Positions 54,801 through 63,349 are shown, counted from the stretch's first letter. The stretch: 64,000 bases of DNA from Arthrobacter sp. Y81 (GCF_002929335.1 NZ_PJIL01000002.1:186001-250000), one strand, 5' to 3'. The notes: generated by a model from the sequence alone, not told the origin. Numbers and translations are program-made.

Positions 54801-56373
54801 CCAGCACGGACGGCAGGACGGGGGCAGGGATGTCGCCGTTCTCGCTGTCGACGCCTGGCCGAGGCGCCGGACGCGGCGACTGCGCGCCCGCTTCGCGCTG
54901 GTCAACGAGGTCCTCCAGCCGGGCGAGCAGTGAGGACCCGCCGGCCGGTCCGGCCGCGAGGTGGTCGCCGCTGAGCGGGCTGTGCCCCGAGCCGACGTGG
55001 GGCAGCCACTGAAGCCAGTTCCAGCGTTCCCTGGACTGGGCGGAGGTGATTGCCGTGACCACCACTTCGGCCGGGGAATGCAGCCCCACGGTCTGCAGCA
55101 CCATGCCGCGCGCCACATCGTCCACCAGGCCGCGCCCGCCTGCGAGTCCAAAGGCTCCGGATGAGCGGAGCTGGGACACGATGGGAACGCCTTCGATGTC
55201 CTGGAACTGTTTGAGGCAGGCTTGGATTTCCTGCATGTACTCGGCTTCGGTTTCGTTGTTGCCGGGCTCCTCAAACGAAATGCGCGAGGGAGCCGTACCC
55301 AGCCCGAAGCGCAGGCCCAGGAACCCCTTGTGCTCGGGCCGGTGTGTCCAGAGCAAGGGTCCCAGCTTGTAGATGGAATCCACCGTGTCGCTGACGGAGG
55401 GAGCCTCCTGGAGGCGCACTGAGCGCTCGATGTGCTGAAGTTCCGTGATGTCCTTGCGGAACACTGCCATCGCTTCGCGGAACTGCTTCAGCTGCTCCTT
55501 GCGTTCCCGCTTGCTTTGCATCTTGTGGTCCACGTAGTGGCCGATGATGAAAAGCGGCATCATCATCATGAACAGCACCGACAGCACGTTGCCCGTGACG
55601 GCAAACAAAATAGCGCCCATCATGAGCGGCGCGATCAGCATAATGTAGGGGAACGGGTGGTGGTCCTGGCGTTTGGGTCCGGCCGGGAGCACGCGCTTGG
55701 GCGGGGCGAAGCGCGGCACGACGCGGGGTGAACGGTTGAAATCCACCAACGGCGACGTCGGCGCACCCCCGTGGTGGCCAAGCCCCACAACGGAAACGGT
55801 CGTGTCGCCAAGCGTCACTGTGTCCGAGGAGTTCAGGGTTGCCCGGGTGACCGGCAGCCCGTCCATGATCAGCCCGTTCGCGGAATTCGTGTCCACGATT
55901 TCCACGGTTTCCCCCACCGTGATGCGGGCGTGCCGCTTGGAAGTCATGGGGTCCGACAGCCGGACATCCACGTCGCGGTCCCGGCCGATGTAGCTGGTGC
56001 CGGACGGCAGCGAAAATTCCTGCCCGACGTCGGGCCCGGACAAAATACGGAGTGTCGCCGCGGCGGGTCCGCGGCTCGCTCCGGGTGCGGCAAACAGCTC
56101 GCTGACCTGTGTCAGCGAGACGATGGACCCGGGCCGGAGCCCCGATTCGAGCAGGTTGTCCGCGCGGTTGAGGATGTTGCCGCGCATACCGCCGGCCACG
56201 AATGCCTCATCGATGCAGAGCGAGAGGTTCTCCGGCGGCTGGGTCCCGCGCCGTTCCGGATCGGCGGCCCACAGCTGGGTGGCGATGTCCGCCACGGTTG
56301 CCAGGCCGTCAACGGTTACGGCGAGGTCTTTGGCCTCGGCCGGATCCCGGCGCAGTGTCAGTCGGATTTTCAC
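51892..56373 (-). CDS. Type VII secretion FtsK/SpoIIIE ATPase (EssC/EccC-like) with FHA domain
   Basis: 1493 residues from GTG at 56373. In order: an N-terminal ubiquitin/FHA-like domain (about 1-95); an FHA domain (about 110-200: TSYIGRDRDVDVRLSDP, SKRHARI, TNSANGLIMDG); two membrane segments (about 235-280); and three FtsK modules. Module 1 has P-loop GGTTGAGKSEFLQ near 697 with Walker B LIIIVDEFAAL near 802. Module 2 has GTGGSGKSAAL near 1024 but FILVDGMSS without the Glu. Module 3 has GPPGAGRTVALVT near 1303, with Arg for the P-loop Lys. This is the motor and substrate receptor of WXG100 export. Its FHA and single-chain design resemble firmicute EssC more than mycobacterial EccC. Confidence 0.94.
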   Translation of the reverse strand: MKIRLTLRRDPAEAKDLAVTVDGLATVADIATQLWAADPERRGTQPPENLSLCIDEAFVAGGMRGNILNRADNLLESGLRPGSIVSLTQVSELFAAPGASRGPAAATLRILSGPDVGQEFSLPSGTSYIGRDRDVDVRLSDPMTSKRHARITVGETVEIVDTNSANGLIMDGLPVTRATLNSSDTVTLGDTTVSVVGLGHHGGAPTSPLVDFNRSPRVVPRFAPPKRVLPAGPKRQDHHPFPYIMLIAPLMMGAILFAVTGNVLSVLFMMMMPLFIIGHYVDHKMQSKRERKEQLKQFREAMAVFRKDITELQHIERSVRLQEAPSVSDTVDSIYKLGPLLWTHRPEHKGFLGLRFGLGTAPSRISFEEPGNNETEAEYMQEIQACLKQFQDIEGVPIVSQLRSSGAFGLAGGRGLVDDVARGMVLQTVGLHSPAEVVVTAITSAQSRERWNWLQWLPHVGSGHSPLSGDHLAAGPAGGSSLLARLEDLVDQREAGAQSPRPAPRPGVDSENGDIPAPVLPSVLVIVEDDAPVDRGRLTRLVERGPDSGVHVMWVATSVQSLPAACRDFMVVDGDHGTTTGQVRLGRHTYPVSCESLDAELAAQLARMLSPVVDVGKPVDDDSDLPRAVSYVSLIGKDFMDNPQAVADRWKENNSVRATAVANRKDNGTLRALVGSKGVEPLYLDLKNEGPHALVGGTTGAGKSEFLQSWVMGMAAAYSPDRVSFLFVDYKGGAAFADCLHLPHTVGLVTDLSQHLVRRALTSLRAELHYREHLLNRKKAKDLLGLQREADPEAPPYLIIIVDEFAALATEVPEFVDGVVDVAARGRSLGLHLILATQRPAGVIKDSLRANTNLRVALRMADEEDATDILGVPTAAYFDPSIPGRGAAKTGPGRIQGFQTGYAGGWTTEKPQAPQMDIVEMAFGSGPSWAAPAPEKPVREEPAGPNDIARMTANIIKAAEVLSIAPPRKPWLNELAKTYDFSKLPNPRTDERLLLGVADDPAHQDQPTVFYEPDKDGNMAIYGTGGSGKSAALRGIAIAAAITPRGGPVHVYGIDCGSSGLKMLDGLPHVGEIINGDDVERVGRLLRWLRDVADDRAARYSEVRASTIVEYRKLANDPEEKRIFILVDGMSSFREAYEYSRLSALWDIFLQLATDGRPLGIHLVVTGDRPNSVPASLLASIQRRLVLRLSSEDDYISLDVPKDVLSQSSPPGRGLLGAHEVQLAVLGGDSNLALQAREVHKLSEAMLRQGMEKAPQIERLPEQVDLDILPAGSQDLPVIGVDDETLQPAEIMAKGPLLVAGPPGAGRTVALVTMAYALRRSNPGAELIYIGSRRSAVASLKVWNRSLVGADDVEEAIDGLVDYSAENPGRLAIFIEGLTEFTDTSAESGIERLVTTSIKSDQWVVGESETSTWSSAWSLSQPFKSGRRGLLINPGDIEGDSLLNTSLGKISSDFIPGRGYIVGRGKVRKLQIALPPENRNQTEPDLGRVGAAR

Positions 56374-57074
56374 CCTTCGTCGACCCCCCTCATTTGCTCG
56401 ATCAGGTACAGGTCGTCCGCCGTCACCAGGTGCGACGTCACGGCGTGTTCAACCAGCCGCGCGCGCCGGTTGGTGGCCAGCTTCCCGCCTCCCCCGCGGA
56501 GCCCGGCTACACCGACGCGGTCCAGTTTGTCGCACACATTGTCCAGCTTTCTGTTGAACCGGGTCAGTGCCCAGCCCAGGGTCTTGGCGGCGGCGGCCGA
56601 CGACGGGATGGCGCTGAAGCCGGTGCCGTCGCGCCGAAGCATGGGCTCGGCGAGCGCAACGATGAGCGCTTTTTGGGAATCGGTGAAGACAACGGGTCCG
56701 ATGGTCGTGTCCCCGCCGCTCTCGTCACCGGGCACCTCCTGCCGGAAGGAGGGCGTCTTGAGGTGGACGGCAAACTCGTAAGTGGTGGGGCCCGCGGTGA
56801 AGATCACGTTGGTGTGGCTGAAGACGAGCGGAATCCGTGCGCCGGGTGATAGCCAGGCCTGCATCCCGCCGGTGCCGTCCGCCACCGTGGCGGAGAGCAT
56901 GCTTCCGACGTTGCTGAGCCACCATATGCCGTCGTACCGTGCGATCTGGAGGAACCGCCGATGCAGGTACGGGTTGTCGTCGACTTCGAGGTCACCCTCG
57001 CGTCCGATGTTGAAGACGTCCTCGTCAGACGGGTCATACCATTCGCCACAGAAATCTACTGCTAGATCCCCCAT
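56370..57074 (-). CDS. Small FHA-like protein with a possible winged-helix tail
   Basis: 234 residues, overlapping the ATPase gene by 4 bases. The N-terminal region (about 15-110) reads as a degenerate FHA domain: FNIGREGDLEVDDNPYLHRR, then WWLSNVGSMLSATVADG. The R-H pair of the phosphopeptide site is kept as LHRRF, but the usual Ser/Asn positions are altered. The C-terminal half (about 130-234: FTDSQKALIVALAEPMLRRD, KTLGWALTRFNRKLDNVCDK) resembles a winged helix. It could be an adaptor or a regulator tied to the secretion ATPase. No known name. Confidence 0.75.
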   Translation of the reverse strand: MGDLAVDFCGEWYDPSDEDVFNIGREGDLEVDDNPYLHRRFLQIARYDGIWWLSNVGSMLSATVADGTGGMQAWLSPGARIPLVFSHTNVIFTAGPTTYEFAVHLKTPSFRQEVPGDESGGDTTIGPVVFTDSQKALIVALAEPMLRRDGTGFSAIPSSAAAAKTLGWALTRFNRKLDNVCDKLDRVGVAGLRGGGGKLATNRRARLVEHAVTSHLVTADDLYLIEQMRGVDEG

Positions 57075-57119
57075 TTTCCGTGCCTCCTCAGTCGGCTGTG
57101 CGTTTGTCTCATGTGCCGG

Positions 57120-58865
57120 CTACGAGCCAAAGCAAGCAATAGAGTCCTGCCCTCCCGGTGAAGCGGCACCGTCGGCGCGGACGATGATGACCTGGACGCA
57201 GACGGGCAGGGTACGGCTCGAAACAAAGGTGTTCGTAGCGAGTGTGGTCTCATAGGGGCCTTCGGATTGGGCCGTCTTGGTCCGCCACTTGTAGGTGTCG
57301 CCCTGCTTGGGCTGCGGGTTCTTCCACGTGAAGAAGACCAGGTCCGGGTCGTCGGCCTTGGTCGCCGCGGTTAGGCTTGCGACGTCCGGAACAGTGCCGC
57401 TGTCCAGCGGATCCGCGGGTGGTTTGCTCACCGATTCGGTGGGGACCGGCTTCGGGACGGCGGAACTTGCCAGGACAATGCCCACGACGACGGCGACGGC
57501 CAGCACGGCAGCGCCCGCCACCGACAACCAGAGGTTCCGCTTGGTGTGGTCAACGGGGGCCTCCGCAGTTACCTCGCGCACCGGCTGCGGCCTGTTGACC
57601 GTGGCGGCGATGTCGGCGTCGCTGCGGTTGTCCCGGCCCGCCGGACCGCCCTGCCAGCCTCCCTGCTTCCCTGCGGAACCCCGGTGGACTGTCGCGTCGT
57701 CGGTGACATCATTTCCGGCGCCGGCCTGCGGGGCTGCCGCGAGGCTGCCCCGCAGCATGGTGCCCTGCGCCCAGTCATCGTATTGATCCGGACGTGCGGC
57801 CGGCCCCGGAACCGGCCCCGAAGGTACCGGCGGTGCCGAAGGCATGACGGGGGTAAACCCGGAAGGGGACACGGGACGTGCCCTGGCCGGGAATGTCGGG
57901 GCGTGTCCTGTCTGGTCCGGATCCACGGAGGCGATGCTCCGCACCCTGGTTTCCTCGAAGCCGTCGTCCGGGTGGCTGTCGTCGCCGTGAGCCTCCTCCA
58001 GGACCTCGAAGGGGGTGACTGAAAGGTTGAGCTCCGCCTGCGTTCGCTGCAATGCCAGGGCGAAGGCATGGGCCGAGGAGTACCGGGAGGCGGCCGACTT
58101 GGCCATCGCCGTCGAGAGCGCCAGCTCCAGTGATTCGGGGACGTCCGCACGCCCCAGCCGGGGCACCGGCGAGTTGGTGATCCGCGAAATCAGTTCGCGC
58201 TGCGAATTGTCGGCACCCGGCAGGACGAACGGTGACCGTCCGGCCAGAAGCGTGTACAGCGTGGCGCCGAGCGCCCAGACGTCCACCATCACGCCGTCCA
58301 CGGGGCCGTCCCGGAACTGTTCGGGCGGGGACCACGGAATCGACATCCCGGCGTCCTCGTCCGCATCGCTGCCGAGGGTGCCGGAGATGCCGAAGTCCGT
58401 CAGCGCCGGACGGTTGTAGTCGGTGACCAGGATGTTGGCCGGTTTGATGTCCCTGTGGGCAATGCCGGCCCGGTGGGCGGTCTCGACGGCGGATGCCACC
58501 TGGATCCCGACGGCCAGGACTTCATCCACGCTGAACCGCTGCCGGCGGTAGCGGACGTCCAGGCTTGGCCGGGAGCAGTACTCCATAGCCAGGTAGGAAT
58601 GGCCGTCCTCGGTGACTTCGGCTTCGAAGATGGTGACGATGTACGGGTGCGAGGACAGCTGGGCCATCAGGTTCGCTTCGGATTCGAAGCGGCGCCGGGC
58701 ACCCTCGGTCTTCAGGTCGGACAGGAGCACCTTGACGGCAACCTTGCGCCGCGGCCGGTCCTGTTCGTACAGATAGACGTCGGAGAACCCGCCCGAACCG
58801 AGCAGGCTGATATAGGTGAAGCCGGGAATGGGCGGCGGCGGGGCTACGGGCCGCTTGGAACTCAT
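57120..58865 (-). CDS. Transmembrane Ser/Thr protein kinase
   Basis: 581 residues. The kinase domain is at about 15-275: glycine loop LLGSGGFSDVYLYE, Lys in VAVKVLLSDL, catalytic loop HRDIKPANILV, LTDFGISGTLG and the APE-type SPPEQF. A juxtamembrane linker (about 290-450) is acidic, Pro/Gly-rich and carries several T-x-x-R sites. One membrane helix is at about 452-475 (LSVAGAAVLAVAVVVGIVLA), followed by an extracellular domain of about 105 residues with FFTWKNPQPKQGDTYKWRTK, FN3-like, and two cysteines. It overlaps the upstream FHA gene by 4 bases. Probable sensor of the secretion operon, acting on the FHA proteins. Confidence 0.92.
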   Translation of the reverse strand: MSSKRPVAPPPPIPGFTYISLLGSGGFSDVYLYEQDRPRRKVAVKVLLSDLKTEGARRRFESEANLMAQLSSHPYIVTIFEAEVTEDGHSYLAMEYCSRPSLDVRYRRQRFSVDEVLAVGIQVASAVETAHRAGIAHRDIKPANILVTDYNRPALTDFGISGTLGSDADEDAGMSIPWSPPEQFRDGPVDGVMVDVWALGATLYTLLAGRSPFVLPGADNSQRELISRITNSPVPRLGRADVPESLELALSTAMAKSAASRYSSAHAFALALQRTQAELNLSVTPFEVLEEAHGDDSHPDDGFEETRVRSIASVDPDQTGHAPTFPARARPVSPSGFTPVMPSAPPVPSGPVPGPAARPDQYDDWAQGTMLRGSLAAAPQAGAGNDVTDDATVHRGSAGKQGGWQGGPAGRDNRSDADIAATVNRPQPVREVTAEAPVDHTKRNLWLSVAGAAVLAVAVVVGIVLASSAVPKPVPTESVSKPPADPLDSGTVPDVASLTAATKADDPDLVFFTWKNPQPKQGDTYKWRTKTAQSEGPYETTLATNTFVSSRTLPVCVQVIIVRADGAASPGGQDSIACFGS

Positions 58866-60667
58866 AGAATCTCCTCGAACCGCAGCGATACATCGTCGCC
58901 GAGTTCTGCAATATCACCGTCTAGAAGGATGGCCATCTCGTTCTGGGCAAGGCGCCTGGGCGGCTGGCCTTCCCGGACCAGGACGGTGCCGTTGGTGGCT
59001 TTGAGGTCGCACAGCATCACGTGCCAGCCTTCAAGGCGGACTTCAACATGTGACCGGGAAATGTCGCCGCTGGGGCTTGCCACCTGGACGAGCCGCGGCA
59101 TGCCGCCGCCCTGGACCCGGGACACGGAAGGCTGACGGCCGATCACGAGCGATTGGTCCAGGTCGATCAGTTCACCGGTGGACACCCGAACGCGCCCCAG
59201 CCGTGGGCGCCGCACCTGCACGGCGTCGGAAGCCAAGGCCAGGCCGCAGCCGGTGCACTGCGCGTGCGTCGGCGGGTTCGCGTGGCCCTGCGCGCAGACA
59301 CGGGCCAGCACCATGGGGCCGGTGGCCGGGCCGCTTCCAGCGGCAGGGGCCGGCTCCTGCGGGGCTGTTCCGAGCCCGAGGTCGCTTTTCATGATCGTCT
59401 CGCCGTCGTGGTCGCCTTCCGGCGCGGGCACCGCTGGCGGGCTTTGCCAGTCCGGCGTTTCGCCTGTCGACGGCGGCACGGACGACGGCGGCACGGACGG
59501 CCGGGCCGGCTGGTCGCCGCCGGTGTTCCACGGGACAGAGTCGATCAGCCCGCCCTGCACGGCGGGGATCAGGGGCTGGGCAGGCACGCTTGGGCGTGCG
59601 GGCACGGGCAGCTGTGCACGAAAGGACGGCTGGGCGTCGACCTGCAAGGGTTCCTGCGGCGCTCCTTCCTGCTGATCACCGTGCCCGTCGGCAGATTCCT
59701 CCGGGCCGGCCGGCTCCACGCCGGACTGGTCCCCCAGCTCCTCCTCGGGCTCATCCCGCACCGCGGCGTCCTCAATGCGCCGCATAACGGTCTTGTCCCA
59801 CAGATGGTCGTAACTTCCCGTCAGCTCGTTCGCGGGAACCGCCCCCTGAGCCTCCGTTCCGGAGGCGGCGTCGGCAACTTCCGTGCCTGCGTCTTCCATG
59901 CCGGCGTCGTCCGTGGCAGCGTCGTCCGTGGCAGCCCCGTCCGGCAGGCCGGCCATTCCGTCGTTCGTGTACTCGAGGTCGTCATCGGGAAGACCCATCA
60001 CGGTTTCGGCGGACGCACCATGTTCGGCAGGCACGAAGCGAACGGGTTCCGGGACGTGCACCGGGGCTCGCGCAGGTTCCACCGGCGCCACCGCCGCCGG
60101 CACCTCAGCGGGTGGCTCTGCCATCGGGACTTCCTCGACGGGAACTTCAGCGAGTGGGACTTCCGCCGGCCCGTCCGCATCCGTTCCGGACCTTTCCGGC
60201 GTCTCCGGCATCGGCGCCAGGGCCGCGGCGACGCGTCCCACCGTGAGGCTCTTCAACAGCACAACGCCCTCCCCCAGCGGGAGTTCGGCTGCCCCGGCCG
60301 CGTCGCCGGGAACCGAAACCTTATACGATTCCGGTGCGCTGAGCCTGCGCTCGGTCCAGGTGGTCACGTCACTGCCGTTCAGCTCCACCGGTCCTGCGGC
60401 AAGCTGGGCTGTCAGCTCAATGTCACCGCGAAGGAACACCCGGAGGGAATCCCGGAACTCCACGATGCCGAACCACGGAATCTGTGCCAGCGAACCGGAG
60501 GATGCACTGGTTACCGCGTGCAGTACTTCGTGGACTTCAGGCTCGCGGGCCAGCAACTCCCAGAGCGAGTCCACGAGCGCAGGCGGCGTCGCGGGCGCCA
60601 GCAGCACAGCGGTCCCGGACCGGACCACCCCAAGCCAGGTTCCCGGGGTGTAGCTACTTGAGACCAT
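58862..60667 (-). CDS. FHA-domain protein with zinc ribbon and long disordered linker
   Basis: 601 residues. The N-terminal 150 residues (MVSSSYTPGTWLGVVRSG onward) form a folded domain I do not recognise. An Ala/Pro/Glu-rich linker spans about 160-445. A zinc ribbon CAQGHANPPTHAQCTGCGL follows near 455. The FHA domain (about 480-601) has LVIGRQPSV, ISRSHVEVRLEG and DLKATNGTVLV, so the Ser, Arg, His and Asn of a phosphothreonine pocket are present. The linker contains AETVMGL, DKTVMRR and GETIMKS, candidate sites for the neighbouring kinase. It overlaps the PP2C gene by 14 bases. Confidence 0.88.
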   Translation of the reverse strand: MVSSSYTPGTWLGVVRSGTAVLLAPATPPALVDSLWELLAREPEVHEVLHAVTSASSGSLAQIPWFGIVEFRDSLRVFLRGDIELTAQLAAGPVELNGSDVTTWTERRLSAPESYKVSVPGDAAGAAELPLGEGVVLLKSLTVGRVAAALAPMPETPERSGTDADGPAEVPLAEVPVEEVPMAEPPAEVPAAVAPVEPARAPVHVPEPVRFVPAEHGASAETVMGLPDDDLEYTNDGMAGLPDGAATDDAATDDAGMEDAGTEVADAASGTEAQGAVPANELTGSYDHLWDKTVMRRIEDAAVRDEPEEELGDQSGVEPAGPEESADGHGDQQEGAPQEPLQVDAQPSFRAQLPVPARPSVPAQPLIPAVQGGLIDSVPWNTGGDQPARPSVPPSSVPPSTGETPDWQSPPAVPAPEGDHDGETIMKSDLGLGTAPQEPAPAAGSGPATGPMVLARVCAQGHANPPTHAQCTGCGLALASDAVQVRRPRLGRVRVSTGELIDLDQSLVIGRQPSVSRVQGGGMPRLVQVASPSGDISRSHVEVRLEGWHVMLCDLKATNGTVLVREGQPPRRLAQNEMAILLDGDIAELGDDVSLRFEEIL

Positions 60668-61649
60668 CGTGGCGGTCCTCGTTTTCGTTTACGGCATCCG
60701 GAGCGTCCCCGGCCGAAGCCTGGTCCGCAGGGTCCGGCGCATCGGCAGGCTGCGCGGAACCGGGAACCTCGGGAAGTTCCTCCGTGTCCACCGCGGCGCT
60801 GTCCCGCACTTCGGTGCGCGGCAACGTGTCCTCGTCTTCGACCGCCGGACGGGGCGCGGTGTCCGTTCCGGCGTCGTTCATGACATTCCTGGCATCCACG
60901 ACGATCACGGTGACGTTGTCACGGCCGCCGCTGCGGAGCGCCGCCTGGATGAGGGCGTCCACGGCGTCCTGGGGGTGGCCCACCGTGCTCAGGATGCGGA
61001 ACATGTGGTCGTCGGTGAGCTCGGCGTTCAGGCCGTCCGAGCAGACCATGATGCGGTCCCCTTCCTCGACGGGCAGCAGCCAGTAGTCGGCTTCTGTCTC
61101 GTCGCCGGTCCCCAGGGCCCGGGTCACGACGTGCCTGCGGGGATGGACTGCCGCCTGCTCCTTGGTGATTTCGCCCGCGTCGACAAGTTCCTGCACTTCG
61201 GAATGGTCAACGCTGACCTGCACGAATTCGCCCTGGCTCAGCCGGTAGGTCCGCGAGTCGCCGATATTCATGACCAGCCAGTACGGGACACCTATTTGTT
61301 CCACGACCACAACACCGGAGAGGGTGGTGCCGGCACGCGAGCCCGTGGCAGTGCGGATGCGTTCATCGGCACTGACCAGGTATTGCTGTACGACGGCGGC
61401 CGTGGCCGTCCGCTCCCCCGTGGCCAGCTGCGGCATGCCGGCGAGTGTCCGGACACAGATTCCGCTGGCGATCTCGCCCGCTTCGTGGCCTCCCATGCCG
61501 TCCGCGACGGCGAACACCGGATCCGAGGCGATGAACGAATCCTCATTGAGTTCCCGGCGCAGGCCACGGTCGGTGCCGTAGCCGCAGCTCAATTGGAGTC
61601 CGGGCTCCCGGCCCGTGTCAGAGGTGGCGGCTGCCGGCTGGGAATTCAT
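60654..61649 (-). CDS. PP2C-family Ser/Thr protein phosphatase
   Basis: 331 residues. Manganese-binding motifs are intact: LNEDSFIA, VFAVADGMGGHEAGEIA, GDSRTYRL, IMVCSDGLNAELTD and GRDNVTVIVVDA. The catalytic domain ends near residue 240. A long acidic tail follows with RTEVRDSAA, another Thr-x-x-Arg site. It has no membrane segment. Encoded between the RDD-FHA gene (4-base overlap) and the zinc-ribbon FHA gene (14-base overlap), it is the natural partner of the kinase, as in PknB/PstP-type pairs. Confidence 0.93.
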   Translation of the reverse strand: MNSQPAAATSDTGREPGLQLSCGYGTDRGLRRELNEDSFIASDPVFAVADGMGGHEAGEIASGICVRTLAGMPQLATGERTATAAVVQQYLVSADERIRTATGSRAGTTLSGVVVVEQIGVPYWLVMNIGDSRTYRLSQGEFVQVSVDHSEVQELVDAGEITKEQAAVHPRRHVVTRALGTGDETEADYWLLPVEEGDRIMVCSDGLNAELTDDHMFRILSTVGHPQDAVDALIQAALRSGGRDNVTVIVVDARNVMNDAGTDTAPRPAVEDEDTLPRTEVRDSAAVDTEELPEVPGSAQPADAPDPADQASAGDAPDAVNENEDRHDGLK

Positions 61650-63349
61650 GCCTGTCCTAGGTGGAAGGTGCGGTCACCGAAGTGCACGGTGGACCCTGGG
61701 CGTACAAAGGCGGGTTCCCCGGCCTGCAAAGCAGTACGGATGCCGTCCGGAGTGGTGACGGCGCTGCCGTTGGTGGAGTTGCGGTCGGTAACCCAGACGC
61801 CGCCGTTGTCCTCGAGCAGGTGGAGGTGGGTCTTGGAGATGGAACGGCCGGGGTCGGCGACGGCCAGCAGCTGCGAGATCTGTTCGCCCGGAAGGCCGCT
61901 CGGATTCCGCCCGATAAGGACGGTTCGGTCAAGCTGGAAGTCGCGGCCATCGTCCAGCCTGATCCGCAGCACAGCTACCGGGGCCGGCACGGTTTGCCCG
62001 CGCATCTGGGTCCGGTCGTGGTCGTCATCCGGGTGGAAAGCCCACGCCGGAACGGCCGGTGCCGGAACCGCCGGTGCCTGCATGGTCTGGTCCTGCGTTG
62101 TCGGTGCCCGCGCCGTCAGATCCTGGGCCGGCAGTGGCTGCCCAGCCGGGCCCTGGAGGTCCGGGTCCGGCAGCGGCCTGGTCTGGACCGGGGCGGGCCC
62201 GGCAGGCGCCGCCGGAGGCTGCCACTGGTTCGGGTTCAGGGGTGCCTGCGGAAGTGCCACAGGAGGGTTGACGCCCTGCACCGGCGCGCCCTGGGGGTTG
62301 ATGACCTGGCCACTCGCGGGTGCTTGCACCGGTGCTTGCGCCGGTGCTTGCGCCGGCATTCCTTGGGCCGGCCTGCTGGCCGCGCCCGCAATCGGTGAGG
62401 AAACCTGTTGCACGGGAGGGAGGTCAAGCGGCGCGAAGCTGTACGGGCCCTGGATTCCCCCGGTTGTGATGGGGTTGCGGCCGGCGTTGACGTCGAACAC
62501 GAGGGTCTTGGCCGCAGTGTCGTGCCAGCCTTTGAGCTTGCCGTTCCTGTCCCAGGAGTTGGAAGCCACTACCGCGAATGCCCAGGCGATGCCGAGCAGG
62601 CCTAGGGGCGCAAGGATCCACAGGGCGGCTTCGAACCACTTGAAGACCACCACGAGCACCGCTGCGACCACGGCCAGGAGGAGGCCTGCCCCGGTGATGA
62701 GGCCCCGCAGGAACACGGCTCCGCCGCCCGGGGCGTAGCCGTCCTGGTCCGTGCTGCGGATGCCCATGAGCCGGTTGCCGATGGTGTTGCCGGAGCGGCC
62801 TTCGATCCCGAGCTGCACCAGCATGTAGACCACCGTGATGCCAACGGCGATGCCGCCCAGAAGCACCAGCATCGCCGTGTCGTAAACGATGAAGCCGCCG
62901 CTCTGAGTGCGGGTGACCGTGGTGAACCCGATGGTCAGCATCACCACCAGCAACGCCGCCGGACCCACCCAGTCGAGCACGGCGGCGCCAAGGCGTCTGC
63001 CGGCCGCCGCGGGAACCAAGTCCAGCTTGCCACCCATTCCGGTACCTCCCCCTTGTACGTGGGCGCCTTGTGCGTGGGCTCCGTGTACCTGGATCCCCCG
63101 TCCGTGGGCTGCTTGCCCGAAGGCGCCCGGTCCGGCGGCGTCCGCCCCCGCCTGTGCTACGGGGATACTACCGGGAATCGGGCTGCCATGCGCGGCGGCC
63201 CGCTCCATCAGCTCCCGCTGCGAGTGGTCGATGTTCCGGACGTTACGGGCGGCCCTGTTGGTCAGAGGGGCACCACAGGCCGGGCAGAACGTCGCTCCGG
63301 GACGTATCAGTTGCTGGCAGCGCTGGCAGCGCTCGGCGTCGTGCATCAT
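61646..63349 (-). CDS. RDD membrane protein with N-terminal zinc ribbon and C-terminal FHA domain
   Basis: 567 residues. The N-terminus is a zinc ribbon (CQRCQQLIRPGATFCPACG). A low-complexity stretch (about 60-105) follows. An RDD domain with four membrane segments (about 110-280) starts with PAAAGRRLGAAVLDWVGPAA and has GNRLMGIRSTDQDGY. An Ala/Pro/Gln-rich linker (about 300-450) with repeated APAQ units ends in DDDHDRTQMRG. The FHA domain (about 460-567) shows VLIGRNPSG, SISKTHLHLLEDN and RNSTNGSAV. It is likely a membrane docking protein of the secretion system; RDD function is not established. Confidence 0.9.
   Translation of the reverse strand: MMHDAERCQRCQQLIRPGATFCPACGAPLTNRAARNVRNIDHSQRELMERAAAHGSPIPGSIPVAQAGADAAGPGAFGQAAHGRGIQVHGAHAQGAHVQGGGTGMGGKLDLVPAAAGRRLGAAVLDWVGPAALLVVMLTIGFTTVTRTQSGGFIVYDTAMLVLLGGIAVGITVVYMLVQLGIEGRSGNTIGNRLMGIRSTDQDGYAPGGGAVFLRGLITGAGLLLAVVAAVLVVVFKWFEAALWILAPLGLLGIAWAFAVVASNSWDRNGKLKGWHDTAAKTLVFDVNAGRNPITTGGIQGPYSFAPLDLPPVQQVSSPIAGAASRPAQGMPAQAPAQAPVQAPASGQVINPQGAPVQGVNPPVALPQAPLNPNQWQPPAAPAGPAPVQTRPLPDPDLQGPAGQPLPAQDLTARAPTTQDQTMQAPAVPAPAVPAWAFHPDDDHDRTQMRGQTVPAPVAVLRIRLDDGRDFQLDRTVLIGRNPSGLPGEQISQLLAVADPGRSISKTHLHLLEDNGGVWVTDRNSTNGSAVTTPDGIRTALQAGEPAFVRPGSTVHFGDRTFHLGQA

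Noticed and set aside
62290..62370. Short direct repeats resembling a repeat array
   Set aside because: They encode APAQ-type repeats in the linker of the RDD-FHA protein; no spacer-repeat pattern of a CRISPR array.
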